Source: Cenococcum geophilum 1.58 (Eukaryota; Ascomycota; Dothideomycetes; Gloniales; Gloniaceae). From it: DNA of 64,000 nt. Location of the stretch: assembly GCA_001692895.1 (NCBI GenBank), contig KV748183.1:62001-126000 (forward strand), written 5' to 3'. Both the position numbers and the translations under genes were made by a program. The notes beneath the pieces were generated by a model. That model worked only from the letters and a program-made list of their open reading frames with translations. It was not told where the DNA came from and did no database searches. Numbering within the stretch: position 1 is the first letter of the stretch; every line of letters starts with the position of its first letter. Positions 14,285 to 26,114 of the stretch are shown here, in pieces.

Positions 14285-15266
14285 GGTTTGGTGGGCGTGA
14301 TTAAGTAGGAGAGGGTGACTGCGAGTGAGAAGGTAGTCTGGGTCGAGGGCCTCGTCACGTTTTAAAATCTGTATTTGCACGAGAAGTCCACGCGACGGTG
14401 TGGCAGGAGTATGTGTCGAGATTGAGATGGACGGAGGATTGGGTTAGGTTGTTAACCAAATTCCGGGTTGCTGCCTGCGATCACGCTATCCAATGTTACG
14501 AAACAAAAGCCCACACATTAATAGAGGCCATTGAATCTTTCTATCTCCTTAATACCCCGTAATGCAGTTCTATTGATCTCTGTTCTGCGGCGATGCCCTA
14601 CCGCTTTATCAACTCTTCCGCTTTGCTGGTAGCCGAAAGTTAAGTGAGATCGGTAATGAAGAAGCGTCAAGGAGAAGAGACTCTGGATTTTCTTGTGGGG
14701 TCTTTGGGAGTCACAATACAGCTGGATGGTTTGACAGTAGTCGCGTTTCTTCCCTTCGTGGGGCTGATTGCAATAACGTTCTTCCGTGGCTTGACCTGAA
14801 GTTTGAGCTGTATGCAATCTTCTTTCCGCAGCTTTGGTGTGAAATGATTGAAGTCACCTCTTTTAGTCAATAATTATTTTGATATAGAAAGGAGGCAATT
14901 TAACACATATTTAATTGAGACATATGAAAATAAGAATTGTTTGTGACGAGACCTAGAGGAAATCAGCGTGGGTGTCTAGCTAGACATTGCAGTTCCATTG
15001 GCATACCATTAAAAGACTCTTAGGTAAGTCATCTCTCATATTTCGAACGTCTCAAATAATCTAATGATATTTCCTCAGGTTTCATTGCCACAAACTTCCC
15101 GCTAATAGGGTTTTCCAGACTCTTCGCCAGCTCACCGCGCGAACCGTTCCGTCGAGAGTTTAGACGAATTCAAGAGTCGACCGACTCTTTGATAATACGA
15201 TTTCTTTTGAAGATAGACCAATTGAGCTCTACATTGCCATAATTTTTTTCTACAATACAAGCCGAA

Positions 15267-16041
15267 ATGGCCACCACCCCGCCCTCTATACCTCCCACCT
15301 TAGCTCCCACCGAAGCCACCTCAGTCCTGACCCGCCGCTCCTCCGACCGTCTCAGTATGTCATTCGAACAACGCCTCACCCTCTCTACAATCTCCGGCTT
15401 TCTCTGTGGCCTCATCCTCGGCTCCTCCCACGGTGGTAGGCTCGCCGGCCTACGCTTCCGCGCCGAAAACGCGCACCGTCTCCCTACCTCGTCCACCGGA
15501 TGGTACCTCTACCACAAGTCCAAGAACTACTATCGCATGCGCGGCGGGCTGCGGGAAGGGGTGAGAAAGGGTACAATGCTGGCGGCGTGGGTTGGTGTTT
15601 TTATTGTATGCGAGGAAAGCGCGGATGTGTTTCGGGCGACATTGCGGGCAGGGCGGAGTGTGGGCAATCTTGACGGGTTAGGTGAGGTGGGAGAGGAGGA
15701 TATGGGACGGAGTAGAGATTTTGTGAGTACCGTTTGTGCGGGGTTGGGCACGAGCGGATTGTGGAGTTTATGGAGTGAGTATTACGCGTTCTATCATCAT
15801 CCATCCTATTCAGAGATTTGGAGTGGGTTTTTTGTATTTGGACTTGGTTTTGATGTATTGCTGATACAGTTTTGACTTGGTAGATAAATTCCAACTCCCA
15901 ACCGCTGCACGCACGGCAAAAATGGGCTTAGTGGTCGGACTTGGGTATGGGTTAACGCAGGACGTGTTAACGCTTCTCAAAGGGCAGAGGGTAGGGTACG
16001 TGGATTGGGTGCGGGGCCTTGCAACCAATTACCGGATGTAG
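15267..16041 (+). CDS. Glycine-rich membrane protein, Tim17/TIMMDC1-like character
   Basis: Two exons, 15267-15774 and 15884-16041, with a phase-1 intron (GTGAGT..TAG, 109 bp), give 221 aa. Without splicing the frame stops about 20 codons into the intron; splicing recovers a continuous tail containing GLVVGLGYGLTQDVL. Residues about 37-55 are hydrophobic and glycine-rich (TISGFLCGLILGSSHGG). A GGLREGVRKGTMLAAWVG motif follows at about 92-110, then two more glycine-rich hydrophobic stretches. GxREGxRxG in the second helix is reminiscent of the Tim17/Tim22/Tim23/TIMMDC1 superfamily of inner mitochondrial membrane proteins. That assignment is inference. The ATG at 15267 has an A at -3. The N-terminus is Pro/Thr-rich and not a clear presequence. 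Confidence 0.72.
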
Positions 16042-16953
16042 AAAGACAAGAGGAATGAACAGCTCGAGGAGAAGACTGAACAGTATAGAAACCGCAAGAA
16101 TCCATAAGAGATTTGGAACTAGATTTTTAGGCTCAATAGGGGGATTAGGTGAGGCTCAGTAGCAATGGAAGTATCCCTCACGGCATGCTTTGGACAGACG
16201 AGAAGCATGCGCACGTGCAGCTGGAACAGTTCTGGAATACCAAAATATCGATCTGCGGTTGGGGGTTGCGCCTATGATACAGTGTTGGAACTATACACTG
16301 CAGAAAGTACTGAGCTAGGGTTTGCTTAGCAGTGCATTCTTGAAAGTGAGTCTTTTCCTATGAAACATGTGATTCCGAGCTAACTACCCAGGTGCAAGGC
16401 ATGGAATTTGCAGTTTAAAAGCTACGGATCTCAATCCCTTCGAGATTAAACTTAACATCTACCCACACGTGATAAGTCCCACCGTTGTATTTAGAATTGC
16501 TTAATTCGTAAAGCAAAAATGTGTCGGGAGGGTGCGACTGTGGAAATGAGAGACATTTTAATACAGAGAATACAGCCGAAGAAGCCATGGGTTCCCCTTT
16601 TATGCGTCGTGCAGTGTCCTGTCAGCATTAACCATCTGTAATTATCGACCAAGAAAAACGGGCAAGAGTACCCACCTAGCCAATATAGAGCTCCAAGCCC
16701 TGGAAGGACGCATTAGAGAGATACTGGGCGGGCTGCGAACCTAGAAGTTCTTGCTTAGAACGGGCGCTGGTTGAAGGCTGAACATGAAAGGCTTGGTGTG
16801 GCTTGTCCGGGCTGGGGGAGGGGTCGACGTATGTATCCCGGCAGAATTTCGGAGTCTCAGATAGTAAAGTTGGACTCATACTCACCAATGTGCTCACATC
16901 CAAAACCCACTTCAAACACTACAATTTCTGCTGCTGCTGACCGAATCGCAATC
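16042..16953. other. Intergenic, no gene seen
   Basis: About 0.9 kb between the membrane protein and the synthetase gene. It should hold the terminator of the former and the promoter of the latter. No conserved open frame, repeat or RNA was recognised. Confidence 0.5.
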
Positions 16954-18769
16954 ATGCCCGGCACCCGTGGCCCAGTGCCAGTGCCGCTGCGCGATGATAA
17001 ACGCGATATCACCCAGGATGTGCTTAATCTGCTCGACAAAAAACCCACAATACATACAAGCGAAGACTTTCCACAAATACCACAACCTGAGATCAAAGCG
17101 GCGCTGGATAGATTAAAGTCGCGGTCAATGATACAGTATGAGACTGCGGACTCGGAACAAGTGCTTCTGACCGGGGAAGCGAAGACCATTTGCGACGAAG
17201 GAAGTCATGAGTACAAGGTGTGGGACGCAGTGCGGCAGAATGGCAAGCTGAGCATAAAGGAGCTCCCGGTAGGCTTCTTACGACCAGTCCTCATATCCAA
17301 ACTGAGGAGACAGTTCATTGTTCTGACAAACACGCTTTTAGAAACATGTCGGTGCGGATTCAGCAAAGGTGGGGCAGGGCAATGCCTTTCGAAACAGGTG
17401 GATAAAGAAGGATGGAGATGCTCATGTCGGTGCGGATTCAGCAAAGGTGGGGCAGGGCAATGCCTTTCGAAACAGGTGGATAAAGAAGGATGGAGATGCT
17501 CTAGTGCTGTTAGCAAAAGAGGTGGAAGATTCCACGCGGAATCTTCTGCAAAAAGTTCAAGAGACGAAATCACTGGAGGATTCCAAAGTGCTGGCGGATC
17601 TCAAGAAACGGAAGCTAGTTACGTTGTCCAAGGTCATAAGCTACACAGTCATCAAAGGCCCAAAATATGCGAAAGAGATACCAGTCGAGGTTACGGATTT
17701 GACAGCAGAAATACTTCAGAGTGGGGAGTGGGAAACTGCCAATTTCAAACCATATAACTTTAACGCTCTGGGTGCATCGCAGAACTCTGGAGCATTGCAT
17801 CCTCTGAATAAAGTTCGGACTGAGTTCCGCAATATTTTCTTCAACCAAGGCTTCGTCGAGATGCCTACTGGACAGTAAGGCAGTCTTCGTCTTATGCCCT
17901 GCAATAAATGCGCTGACGAGTACCATAGCTTCGTTGACTCAGGTTTCTGGAACTTTGACGCTCTCTTCGTTCCACAGCAGCATCCCGCTCGCGACGTGCA
18001 AGACACTTTCTTTATCTCCGACCCACCAAAGGCTGACAAACCACGTGCTGATCCGGCCACTGAAGCCCAAATGGAAGAAATGGAAGCGGGATCACGCAAG
18101 CTCTTCGCCGCTCCCACCAAGAAAGAGCCCAAGCCGCGGGACTATGAGAAATACTGGAATAGCATCAAAGAAGTCCACCAAAACGGCGCTTTCGGTTCCA
18201 TCGGCTACCGATACCCTTGGTCTGAAGATGAATGTCTGCGCCTGGTCCTTCGAACACACACAACAGCAGTCTCAGCCTGGGTACTACACCGCCTAGCTGA
18301 AGATCCACGGCCGGCTCGTTACTTCTCCATCGACCGCGTCTTCCGTAACGAAACAGTTGACGCAACGCATCTTGCTGAGTTCCACCAAATTGAAGGTGTC
18401 ATTGCCGATTTTGGACTCACTCTCGGCGGCCTGATGAAGTTCCTCGAAGATTTCTTCTCCAAGATGGGAATCGAGGGGCTACGCTTCAAACCCGCCTATA
18501 ACCCCTACACTGAGCCGAGCATGGAGGTATTCGGATACCACATTGGACTCGGAAAGTGGGTGGAAATTGGAAATAGCGGCATGTTCAGACCAGAAATGCT
18601 GGAACCCATGGGCTTGCCAAAGGATCTGAGGGTGTATGGCTTTGGATTGAGTTTGGAGAGGCCGACCATGATTAAGTATGGGGTTAGCAATATTAGAGAT
18701 TTGTTGGGGCACAAGGTCGATTTAGGATTTATTAAGAGCAATGCCGCTGTGCGGCTCGACAAGAACTAG
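16954..18769 (+). CDS. FRS2: Phenylalanine--tRNA ligase alpha subunit, cytosolic
   Basis: Class II aminoacyl-tRNA synthetase subunit that, with the beta subunit, charges tRNA-Phe in the cytosol. Three exons: 16954-17268, 17342-17874 and 17929-18769, joined in frame to 562 aa. The first 105 codons look like the N-terminal winged-helix region that contacts tRNA. The catalytic core is clear: [17 protein letters not shown], then [11 protein letters not shown] (motif 2 region), [17 protein letters not shown], and motif 3 GFGLSLERP at about residues 520-528. An exact 78-bp tandem duplication repeats residues 107-132 as 133-158, containing the conserved [17 protein letters not shown] segment. Reading frame and both splice phases are kept. 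Without the extra copy the length is 536 aa, somewhat longer than yeast Frs2 (about 500). The start at 16954 gives the full N-domain; upstream in-frame sequence lacks family resemblance. Confidence 0.93.
17345..17500 (+). repeat. Perfect 78-bp in-frame tandem duplication inside the synthetase gene
   Basis: Units 17345-17422 and 17423-17500 are identical base for base as read. Each encodes 26 residues starting [12 protein letters not shown] and ending KKDGDA. The duplication starts three bases after the exon 2 acceptor (17341/17342). Absence of any difference means either a very recent event, active homogenisation or an assembly artefact. Confidence 0.95.
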
Positions 18770-19191
18770 AGTCTTTGAATCTAGATAGATAAAAGCATTT
18801 TTAGGGTCTCAGACGTAGACTAAGGAGCTTATTAGAGTCGGTTATAGTACTGTTTCAGGGGCTTCAGTCTTGCGAATGCTAGAAGATATCTACGAGCAGG
18901 AACAACAAAAGCACAAGCATGAGCAAATGACCTCTAATTCCTACTTCACGTGCCTAATTTCACAGTGATTCGTCAATCTCAAAAGGGACCATCGTGATGA
19001 CTTCCCGATTCTTTTGAATGCAGACCCCGCGTCACCTCTGAAGTCATAGCGCAGGGATACGTCAATCGTCGTAGCCCTTAAGAAAAGGTGAGCATCTCTT
19101 GAGAGGTCTTCTCTCTCCAAAGTCCAGAAATCTGGCAATTCGAGTTTTTACTGCTAGCATCGAGCTCATCATAGTTCTAATACAACCCAAA

Positions 19192-19876
19192 ATGTCTAGG
19201 TACATATCTCGCCACACTTCCTCACGCTTCTCCTACGCCGCCAAATTTGAGCCAGAATGCTGTCTATGAAGACAGTTTATCTTATTGCAATGGGTATTGC
19301 AAGATGGCATGGGCTAACTGATAACTTGAAAGCAGCGAAGCAGCTAACGACGCATACCTCTCTGGTACCAAAATCCAGCCCCTTGACTCAGGAACAAAAC
19401 GCCACGTGCCGCACACCGACCACGGCGTTGTGGGGGAAGACAGCGACATCAACCAGGGGCGTATCGATCCTTTGGGCGGTAGAGGTACGGTACTCTTAAT
19501 TATCTCCCTTTCCCGTGTTGTTTTTGAATCATTTCCTCTTATCATGCGATAGCTCAACATCAATTATTTCACGTTGCTATTGTCCCATTTTCCCCTACAA
19601 TCAACTTTCCTCTTCGAGTAGAGAGGAGTCTACGAAAGCAGCAACTTCGAGCTCTTCACTAATAATGTGCGTTGGATAGGTCAATACCAACATCCCGCTC
19701 CGCACGCCGACAGCCAAGGCGTCGTGGGCCGTGACAATATCTTGCAGGGAGCTAAGATCGCGCCGATGGAAGGCGGATTCAAGCAAGCTGGATGCGAAAA
19801 CCAGGGACTTGATGATGAGACTATTGATGGAGCGAGGATTCGCCCAGTGGGAAGCGTCAGAGAAGAGAAGTCCTAG
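19192..19876 (+). CDS. Unrecognised multi-exon gene with repeated VVG motif (provisional model)
   Basis: Three frame fragments join with plausible introns. A possible 8-nt first exon starts at ATG 19192 (intron 19200-19251). Exon 2 is 19252-19293. Then comes an intron with a GCTAAC branch site and AGCAG acceptor (19294-19335), exon 3 19336-19484, an intron beginning GTACGG, and a last exon from about 19628 to the stop at 19876. The product would be about 149 aa. Two segments resemble each other: VPHTDHGVVGEDSDINQGRI in exon 3 and APHADSQGVVGRDNILQGAK in the last exon. This internal similarity, in frames reached only by splicing, is the main evidence that the locus is coding. The first exon and the last acceptor are uncertain. 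No family recognised. Confidence 0.42.
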
Positions 19877-21936
19877 GCTAGTAGAATGGAATGAAGAAGA
19901 GGAAAAAGATATAGTATATGAGGCATTAACGGAGCGGAGATGTGGAAATTGGCGAGCTGGCTGGGAATTCGGCGTCGAAAAGTATGGGCGAAATTTAATT
20001 AATAAAATTGTATTTGTATGACTATATTAAGCCCGCATTGTATTGATACATGCACGTTTTTTGGATTACACTATTGGGGGAAACCATAGCACAGCTTTTG
20101 GAGGAAATTGTGGAGAGAACTCACGTCTCTCAAGATAGTAACAGGTTTCCATCGCAAGTAATTAGGTGTCAGTGTTGGAGCCACTTCGTTACACGCTTGG
20201 TTAAAGCAATGTTCGCTTGGCCGAAACCTGAGAAACCATGAGCTATTAATAAGTTTCTAGAAAGCGAAAACAGACGGCTGCTCCTGCAAGATGATGCACG
20301 TAACGGTTACGGTGGTGGTTTCGTGGTGGTGACCCCGGTGAACTTACGCATGGATTATCTTAACATTCCCTCTACGGAAAACGTAGGGGACATGGTAAAT
20401 TGACAAAGCGGTCTAAGGCACAGCATAGTTAGTTATTCTCGCGTTATACGAATATTAGATAAGTGTTTAAATGCCTTCAGAGCGGGATGTAAAGTAGCCA
20501 TCGGTAGTTAGCTTTCTCAGTTCATACCCACGTAAATGGCTTTAAAATCGTTTAGCAGCGCTTTGAGGGGATTGCGGCAGAGTATTACAGACATCTTTGC
20601 TTACTTAAGAGAACTATATAACTATTTTAGAGACCTTTGATAGCATGTTGTGACAACTACTTAACGAGCTGTCCCTCAGCTTATCATCAAAATCGGTTTC
20701 AGGTGTAACTACTTTAAAGGAAATCGGGACTAGGTGAGTTCCAAAAGGAGGACGAGAGAAATCAAGAAATATGCCGATATGACTGATGGGATCGGGGTTG
20801 GCCGATCCAAACTCTCCATCGTGATCAACACTGGAAAGATCGCAGACGATCTCAGTGATTCCAGAAGCAAGCTAAACACGCCAACGTCGCAAAACAGACC
20901 AGGAGACGTCATTGCTGTATCGGAGTGTTTTCTTATACAGGCAGCCTGCTTTGTGCACAGGACATAAAGGTGAAGATCATTCCAAACGCTGACAACACAG
21001 GTTACAAAGCGGCAGATCGGTCCCACGTGCTCGAATTTCTTTTGGAGAAATCTCTGGCGCGCGATCACTCCCAATTCGTGATTGGTGCAATGGAGATGGG
21101 GCTTCTGGCGGCTTTATGTTTTGTCAGGGGCTCGTCAATCGGAACTAACACCGTCGCTAAAATGACGCAGGGCTCGTGTACATAGCGGAAGAAACTCGTC
21201 GACGTTCGTTTGGGGTATGGGAGCATGGCATGCACTGCAGCTGAAGGGAAGTACACCGGGCGACTGGTTCTCGAGCTTATTCTCTGGCCAATTACTATGC
21301 AGGCCCCCCACGCGAGCGAAAGGGCCGAGAGGCTGCCGAGAAGTGGGGCGTGGAGAGACGAGATATGATGCCGGGGCCTTTCCAGGGTACGACTTGCCAA
21401 ATTCAATTCTTCTAATATTGGCTGCGAGTCTTCTTGTCATGACTCGAAGAGATATACCTAATGCTAGATAGACGACGCGTTGCATGGAGAGGTGGTAGGC
21501 TTGGCGTGGCAGGCGCAGGCTCGTTCTTTGCCGGACGGACTCGCCAGGCGCGAAAAGGTTTGAGGGTCGCTCATTGCTAGCGCGCCACCCCAAGAGACTA
21601 AAGCTACTGCGATAAGACCTCTGGCTGGCCCTCATCGAAGACTGGCCAGCTCCAACGGCTTCGTCCAATGATAGCTCCGTGCTGCTCGTCTCCCTATTTT
21701 CCGCAACTTCACAACTCCCACACGCCGCCGCTCGGTGCCGCTCGAATCCTTCATCTCTGTAACCAGCCTCCTCCTTCTGACTCTTGATGTCTCGCTCGTT
21801 TGATTCAAGAAACATTATCCACTCATTTAAATAATATTCGCCCAAACCGGCTTCAATCACCGTACACCACTCCCAGCAACCGAATCGAGATACATAACCT
21901 CCAAGTAATGCAGCAGCCATAAGCCATAAGTCCACC
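19877..21936. other. Intergenic with uncertain open frames
   Basis: About 2 kb with no gene I can defend. A + frame with an ATG at about 20779 reaches 20967, and another covers 20925-21185; they look weakly protein-like but have no recognisable motif. A 283-codon frame on the - strand (21135-21986) has no family features and overlaps the DUF3405 promoter and start. The DUF3405 promoter must lie in the last few hundred bases. Confidence 0.4.
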
Positions 21937-24141
21937 ATGTCGTCGCGATTGTCAAAGTTAGACCCTCGAAAACTCTTCGTCCGCACCCGCTTCTCCTATG
22001 AAAAACTGCCAGGTGGCGATAGCCAGAACGGCTCTCCTTTTACTGTACCCATCAGGTTCAGATGGAGGAACCGAAGTTCAGGATCTGACCGCTGCTGGCA
22101 CTGGCCTAGGCTGTCCCTCACCAAATTTGTCCTCCTAGTGGCAATAGCGTTTCTCACGGTTTCGTTAATGGGCACCGGCATGTACAGAAGACACAAGTGG
22201 AGAGAAGACGAGAAAAAGGGGCAGAGGGAGTTGTATCATTGGGAACACTTCCCACGGTGAGATACTGAGCATTGAATCTTCGCGATGAAAAATGCTAATT
22301 CCTATACTCTCAGACTTAACGGCTTCTACAGCGGAATCCGTAATCTTGTCCCTTTTTCTGATTGGATCTCTGAACAAGCTTTCATAAAAAATGCTGAGAC
22401 CAACGGTTCACCTACAAAGGCACTTCCAAAGTCCTCAGAGCCAGGCAAGGAACCTCCTCTCGACCCTGTACCATTCAACCCGTACCCAGATTACAACTCA
22501 TACGAGTATCTACAGGAATACAGCCCAGTCCGCGCTTGCTATTTGGATGAAGAAGGAAAGGTCGATCTACCTGACATTTACGCATATCCGGGAGTACCCC
22601 AGAACATGACTGATCCATTCTTTGGTTCATACCAAGAGCTTGGCATATCGGATGGTATATGCTATGATCGTTTTGGCAGGCTAGGGCCTTATGGCTATGG
22701 ATTTTCACGCGAGGAGGGAGGTCTTGGTTTATCTGGGAAGTCAGAGAGTGTAGGTGCTGAGAAAATATGGAGCTGGGAGACGAAGGTTGATTACAGGAAT
22801 GTTGACTGGGCGAAAGCACAGCAGAAGTGCTTTCAAAAGAACAAAATCCGGTTTGATAAGAACGCGCTTACGGAGGATGCCAAGAAACCTGACCCGGAGA
22901 AGAAGACCGTCCCCCGACATGCGTACATCCTACGGACCTGGACTGGGTATGAGTATACCGACTACCAGATTCTGACACTCCGTGCCATGATTAACGAGCT
23001 CAGTCTCAAGTCGGGAGGGGAATACGATGTCCACTTCCTTGTCCATGTCAAAGATGACAGCATCCCGATCTGGGCTTCAGATGAGGTCTACCAAAAGACT
23101 TTGGAAGAGAATGTTCCGGAAGAGTTCTGGGGTCTTGCGACTTTGTGGTCTGAACAGCAGATGCGAATGTACTACCCTGAGCCCTTTCCCGATAACGTCT
23201 TCAACCACGCCAAAGCTCCGGTACATTCCGTATACCGAAGTGCTCACTTTGCTCTACAATGGTTTTCCCAGACGCGCCCCGAATACGATTTCTATTGGAA
23301 CTGGGAAATGGACATTCGGTATACTGGCCACTATTACGAATTCAACACACAGATTGGCAAATGGGCAAAGCAACAACCGCGGAAAGGAATCTGGGAGCGC
23401 AGCGCCCGCTACTACATTCCAGAGCAACACGGCACCTGGAAGAATTTCACCGATATGGTTGAAGAGGAGATCTTCCAAGGTGAGGAAAAGCCCGTCTGGG
23501 GTCCACCGAAATTTGAAAATACTGGTATGCTCGAGTCTCCCCCAGAGACTACTCCGCCTACTACCTACATGGCCGACAAATATGAATGGGGCGTTGGAGA
23601 AGATGCTGATATCATCGTCTTCAACCCCATTTTCGACCCTGCTACCACTAATTGGGTGTTCCGCGACGACGTTTCGGGATATGATCTCGGTCTTCCTACA
23701 CCGCCTCGTCGTGTTGCCATCATTACGGTCGCGCGTCTATCCAAACGTCTCCTTGATCTTATGCACACCGAAACGTACAAGATGAGGCATCACATGTTCC
23801 CAGAAATGTGGCCACCTTCCGTGGCGTTCCACCACGGTCTCAAAGCAGTATATGTACCACACCCGGTCTTCTTCGACCGCAACTGGCCACTAGAGACTCT
23901 AGACAACACCTTCAACCACCCGTCGCAACCACAGGACAGTGTCTTTGGCGGGGGTGAACACAACCAACTCGGCAGCAGCTTCTACTATAACTCTGGCTTT
24001 TCCGCAGCGCTGTGGAGACGATGGCTCGGCTCCCGAGAGAACAATGAAGGCGGCACGGAGGAGGAGGAGGAGGGGAGCGGAAGGATGTGTTTGAGGCCAA
24101 TGCTCTTTCACCCCATTAAGAAGGAGATGGGCGCTGAGTGA
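21937..24141 (+). CDS. DUF3405 family protein, type II membrane-anchored
   Basis: Two exons, 21937-22256 and 22314-24141, with a 57-bp phase-2 intron (GTGAGA..CAG), give 715 aa. The ATG has a near-ideal context (TCCACC-ATG-TC). Residues about 62-80 (KFVLLVAIAFLTVSLMGTG) form one membrane helix after a basic cytosolic N-tail, so the bulk should face the Golgi/ER lumen. The body matches the fungal DUF3405 (PF11885) family: ILRTWTGYEYTDYQILTLR, then YDVHFLVHVKD, then YDFYWNWEMDIRYTGHYYEF. The WEMD segment resembles a glycosyltransferase-like acidic motif, but the activity of this family is not established to my knowledge. Length is normal for the family. The C-terminus carries a run of Glu. Intact as read. 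Confidence 0.9.
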
Positions 24142-26114
24142 TTGGACTTCCTGATCGACATCATAACCATTATTCGAGGAACGTTAGACCTGCCATCCCG
24201 TCCGATCTTTTCTCTCGGCTCAAACACCCATCCTGTAGGAGTTAGGCTTATATCCACCGGAGGAAAGCCTTTATACCAGACACGTTTCTCTCCCTTAGCT
24301 GCGCCATTATCAAGCATGGACTTTTTTTTTTCTCTGCTTTCTATTGCATCAGCTGCGCTGTTCGGACTTTTCACACTCATATTTCACATCAGCACTCAAT
24401 CATTGGGAGGCGTTACAAGGAGTCGTTTCTATCAGTCCTTAGTTGCTAGGTTTATCGCACGTAAATTTCCGCACAGGCCGATTGCAGGGTTGTCTATATA
24501 CCTGCTTCAGGAGGCTACATCCTCGAATACCTGCTCTGCTTCACAGAGGGCTTACAAACTCGATTATGTAATGAGCTCTCGGTGAGTCTTGCGCAGCGCT
24601 AAGCTTTTTACTTTCCTAATGTGCGAATCGAGTTAGGAGGAAGAGTCCTTGTGTGTCAAATATCTTGCATTCTGTTCTGGAGTACATTGCTTTGCGCTTA
24701 ATCATGCGCCTTTTGCTTATATTTGTTTGCATTCCTCAGGTGTTCTCGTCGCTGTGAGCATCCTGATGGACAGGCTGGGTGGCATAACGGCGCTTTCTTC
24801 TACAGGGTACCGGATCTAAATGGTCCCGAGGGGCGTGTGTGTAGATACTTGGCTGGGGCTGAGGAGCTAGTGTAGATCATGGATAGGGTAATATACTTGT
24901 TGCCAGTATCTATCTCTTTGAACATGCTTTCTTGAGTGAATAATCATGCGATATCAGGCGCCGAGCTGAAATCAAGACCTGGACAATTTAGCCTTCTAGA
25001 GAGGAAGGCAAAGCTGGAGATGCCGCATATTTCTATACGAACATAGAAATTCTTGGGGTCTGAGTTGATAGGCCTAACTAGAATGAATAAACTAATTGAC
25101 AATTGACCCCTCCTACACATTTTGGTGTTAGCACCATGGATAAGGCTATTCACAGCCCTAGCTCTTTGCATATGATCATCAACACTACGATATTAGAAAG
25201 ATTCTCATTCCTTGCCGCCTCCCCATAGCCTTATTTCTGGCCACAACAGTTTCCTCATTTAGTTGGTCATATCAGGGAAGAAAATTTAATGATATGACTA
25301 TACAAGTTGCGCTGAGAATTAAACTAATACTTTAGGACATGTTGAGATCGAAGGCGCTACTGGAGGTTTCGGTTTCGCATCACTATGCACGACTTTAGTA
25401 TTTACCGCGCCTAGCTACTGCTGAACCTCGGTTGCCACCGTGCCACCGAAATCTACGCGAAGTGCCGTACTTTTTGGCTTGTTTGATCGTGCATCACTCA
25501 CGTGTCCTCTTCTTCTAGCCAGCTGGCGTCCACGAACTCCTCCCTGTTTACTACAAGGGGTAACACGTACGGGGAAGACGCCCTCCCTGCTGGTATGCTA
25601 GCAGAATAATACAGCCCAACCATTTTGTAAGGGCTTGCTTATTTTGAAAATATACTAGCAAGGAGGGCATCTGCCCCCTTGTAGGTCCGTAACGGTGACC
25701 GATTGGGTTAGGGGGCCGAGCTCAGGGGTAGCCGAGCTCTTAGGGTCCGAGCTTAATGATGTTAATGTTAAATTTAATATCGATATCAATGCCATCAGCT
25801 CTTTGGCTTTCGGGCATTGAATTAATCCCAGCTAGTCTTCTGCGAAACCATTTCGTACTTAACCTACTCATTCCACCTCGACTGATGACGAGGAACCTCG
25901 CATTTTCTATAAACCCCCATTTTGCAGAACATCTATAGTATGTGTAATACTAAAAGGTTGTGTGGCACTAAAGTGTATAATATCACGTTGCTATACGGTT
26001 CCTAAATCAGCATGCTGAGTATATCCTAGCTACCTACTATGAAGGCAGAACTTCCTCTCTTCAATAACTGAACCTTACCAGCTCGAAACCGAAAGTATTA
26101 CCTGGCCCGGTTCA
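24142..26114. other. Intergenic, contains one small MITE
   Basis: About 2 kb without a supportable gene. The frame continuing to 24585 after the DUF3405 stop has no family features. A TA-flanked inverted-repeat element at 25554-25681 is listed separately. Composition is intermediate and AT-rich in places, suggesting old decayed sequence. Confidence 0.5.
25554..25681. mobile_element. 128-bp MITE with TA duplication
   Basis: Terminal inverted repeats read CAAGGGG at the left and CCCCTTG at the right. Each is flanked by TA (25552-25553, 25682-25683). The similarity extends inward: GCCCTCCCTGCTGGTAT on the left pairs with the complement of ATACTAGCAAGGAGGGC on the right. This is the structure expected of a Tc1/mariner-type non-autonomous element. 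Confidence 0.7.

Noticed and set aside
13794-14300. 168-codon plus-strand frame
   Set aside because: It is the complement of the 187-aa minus-strand gene; its Ser/Pro-rich composition is a shadow of that gene's acidic/Gly-rich codons.
21135-21986. 283-codon open frame on the minus strand
   Set aside because: It has no recognisable motif, overlaps the promoter and start of the DUF3405 gene and has low-complexity composition; most likely antisense chance.
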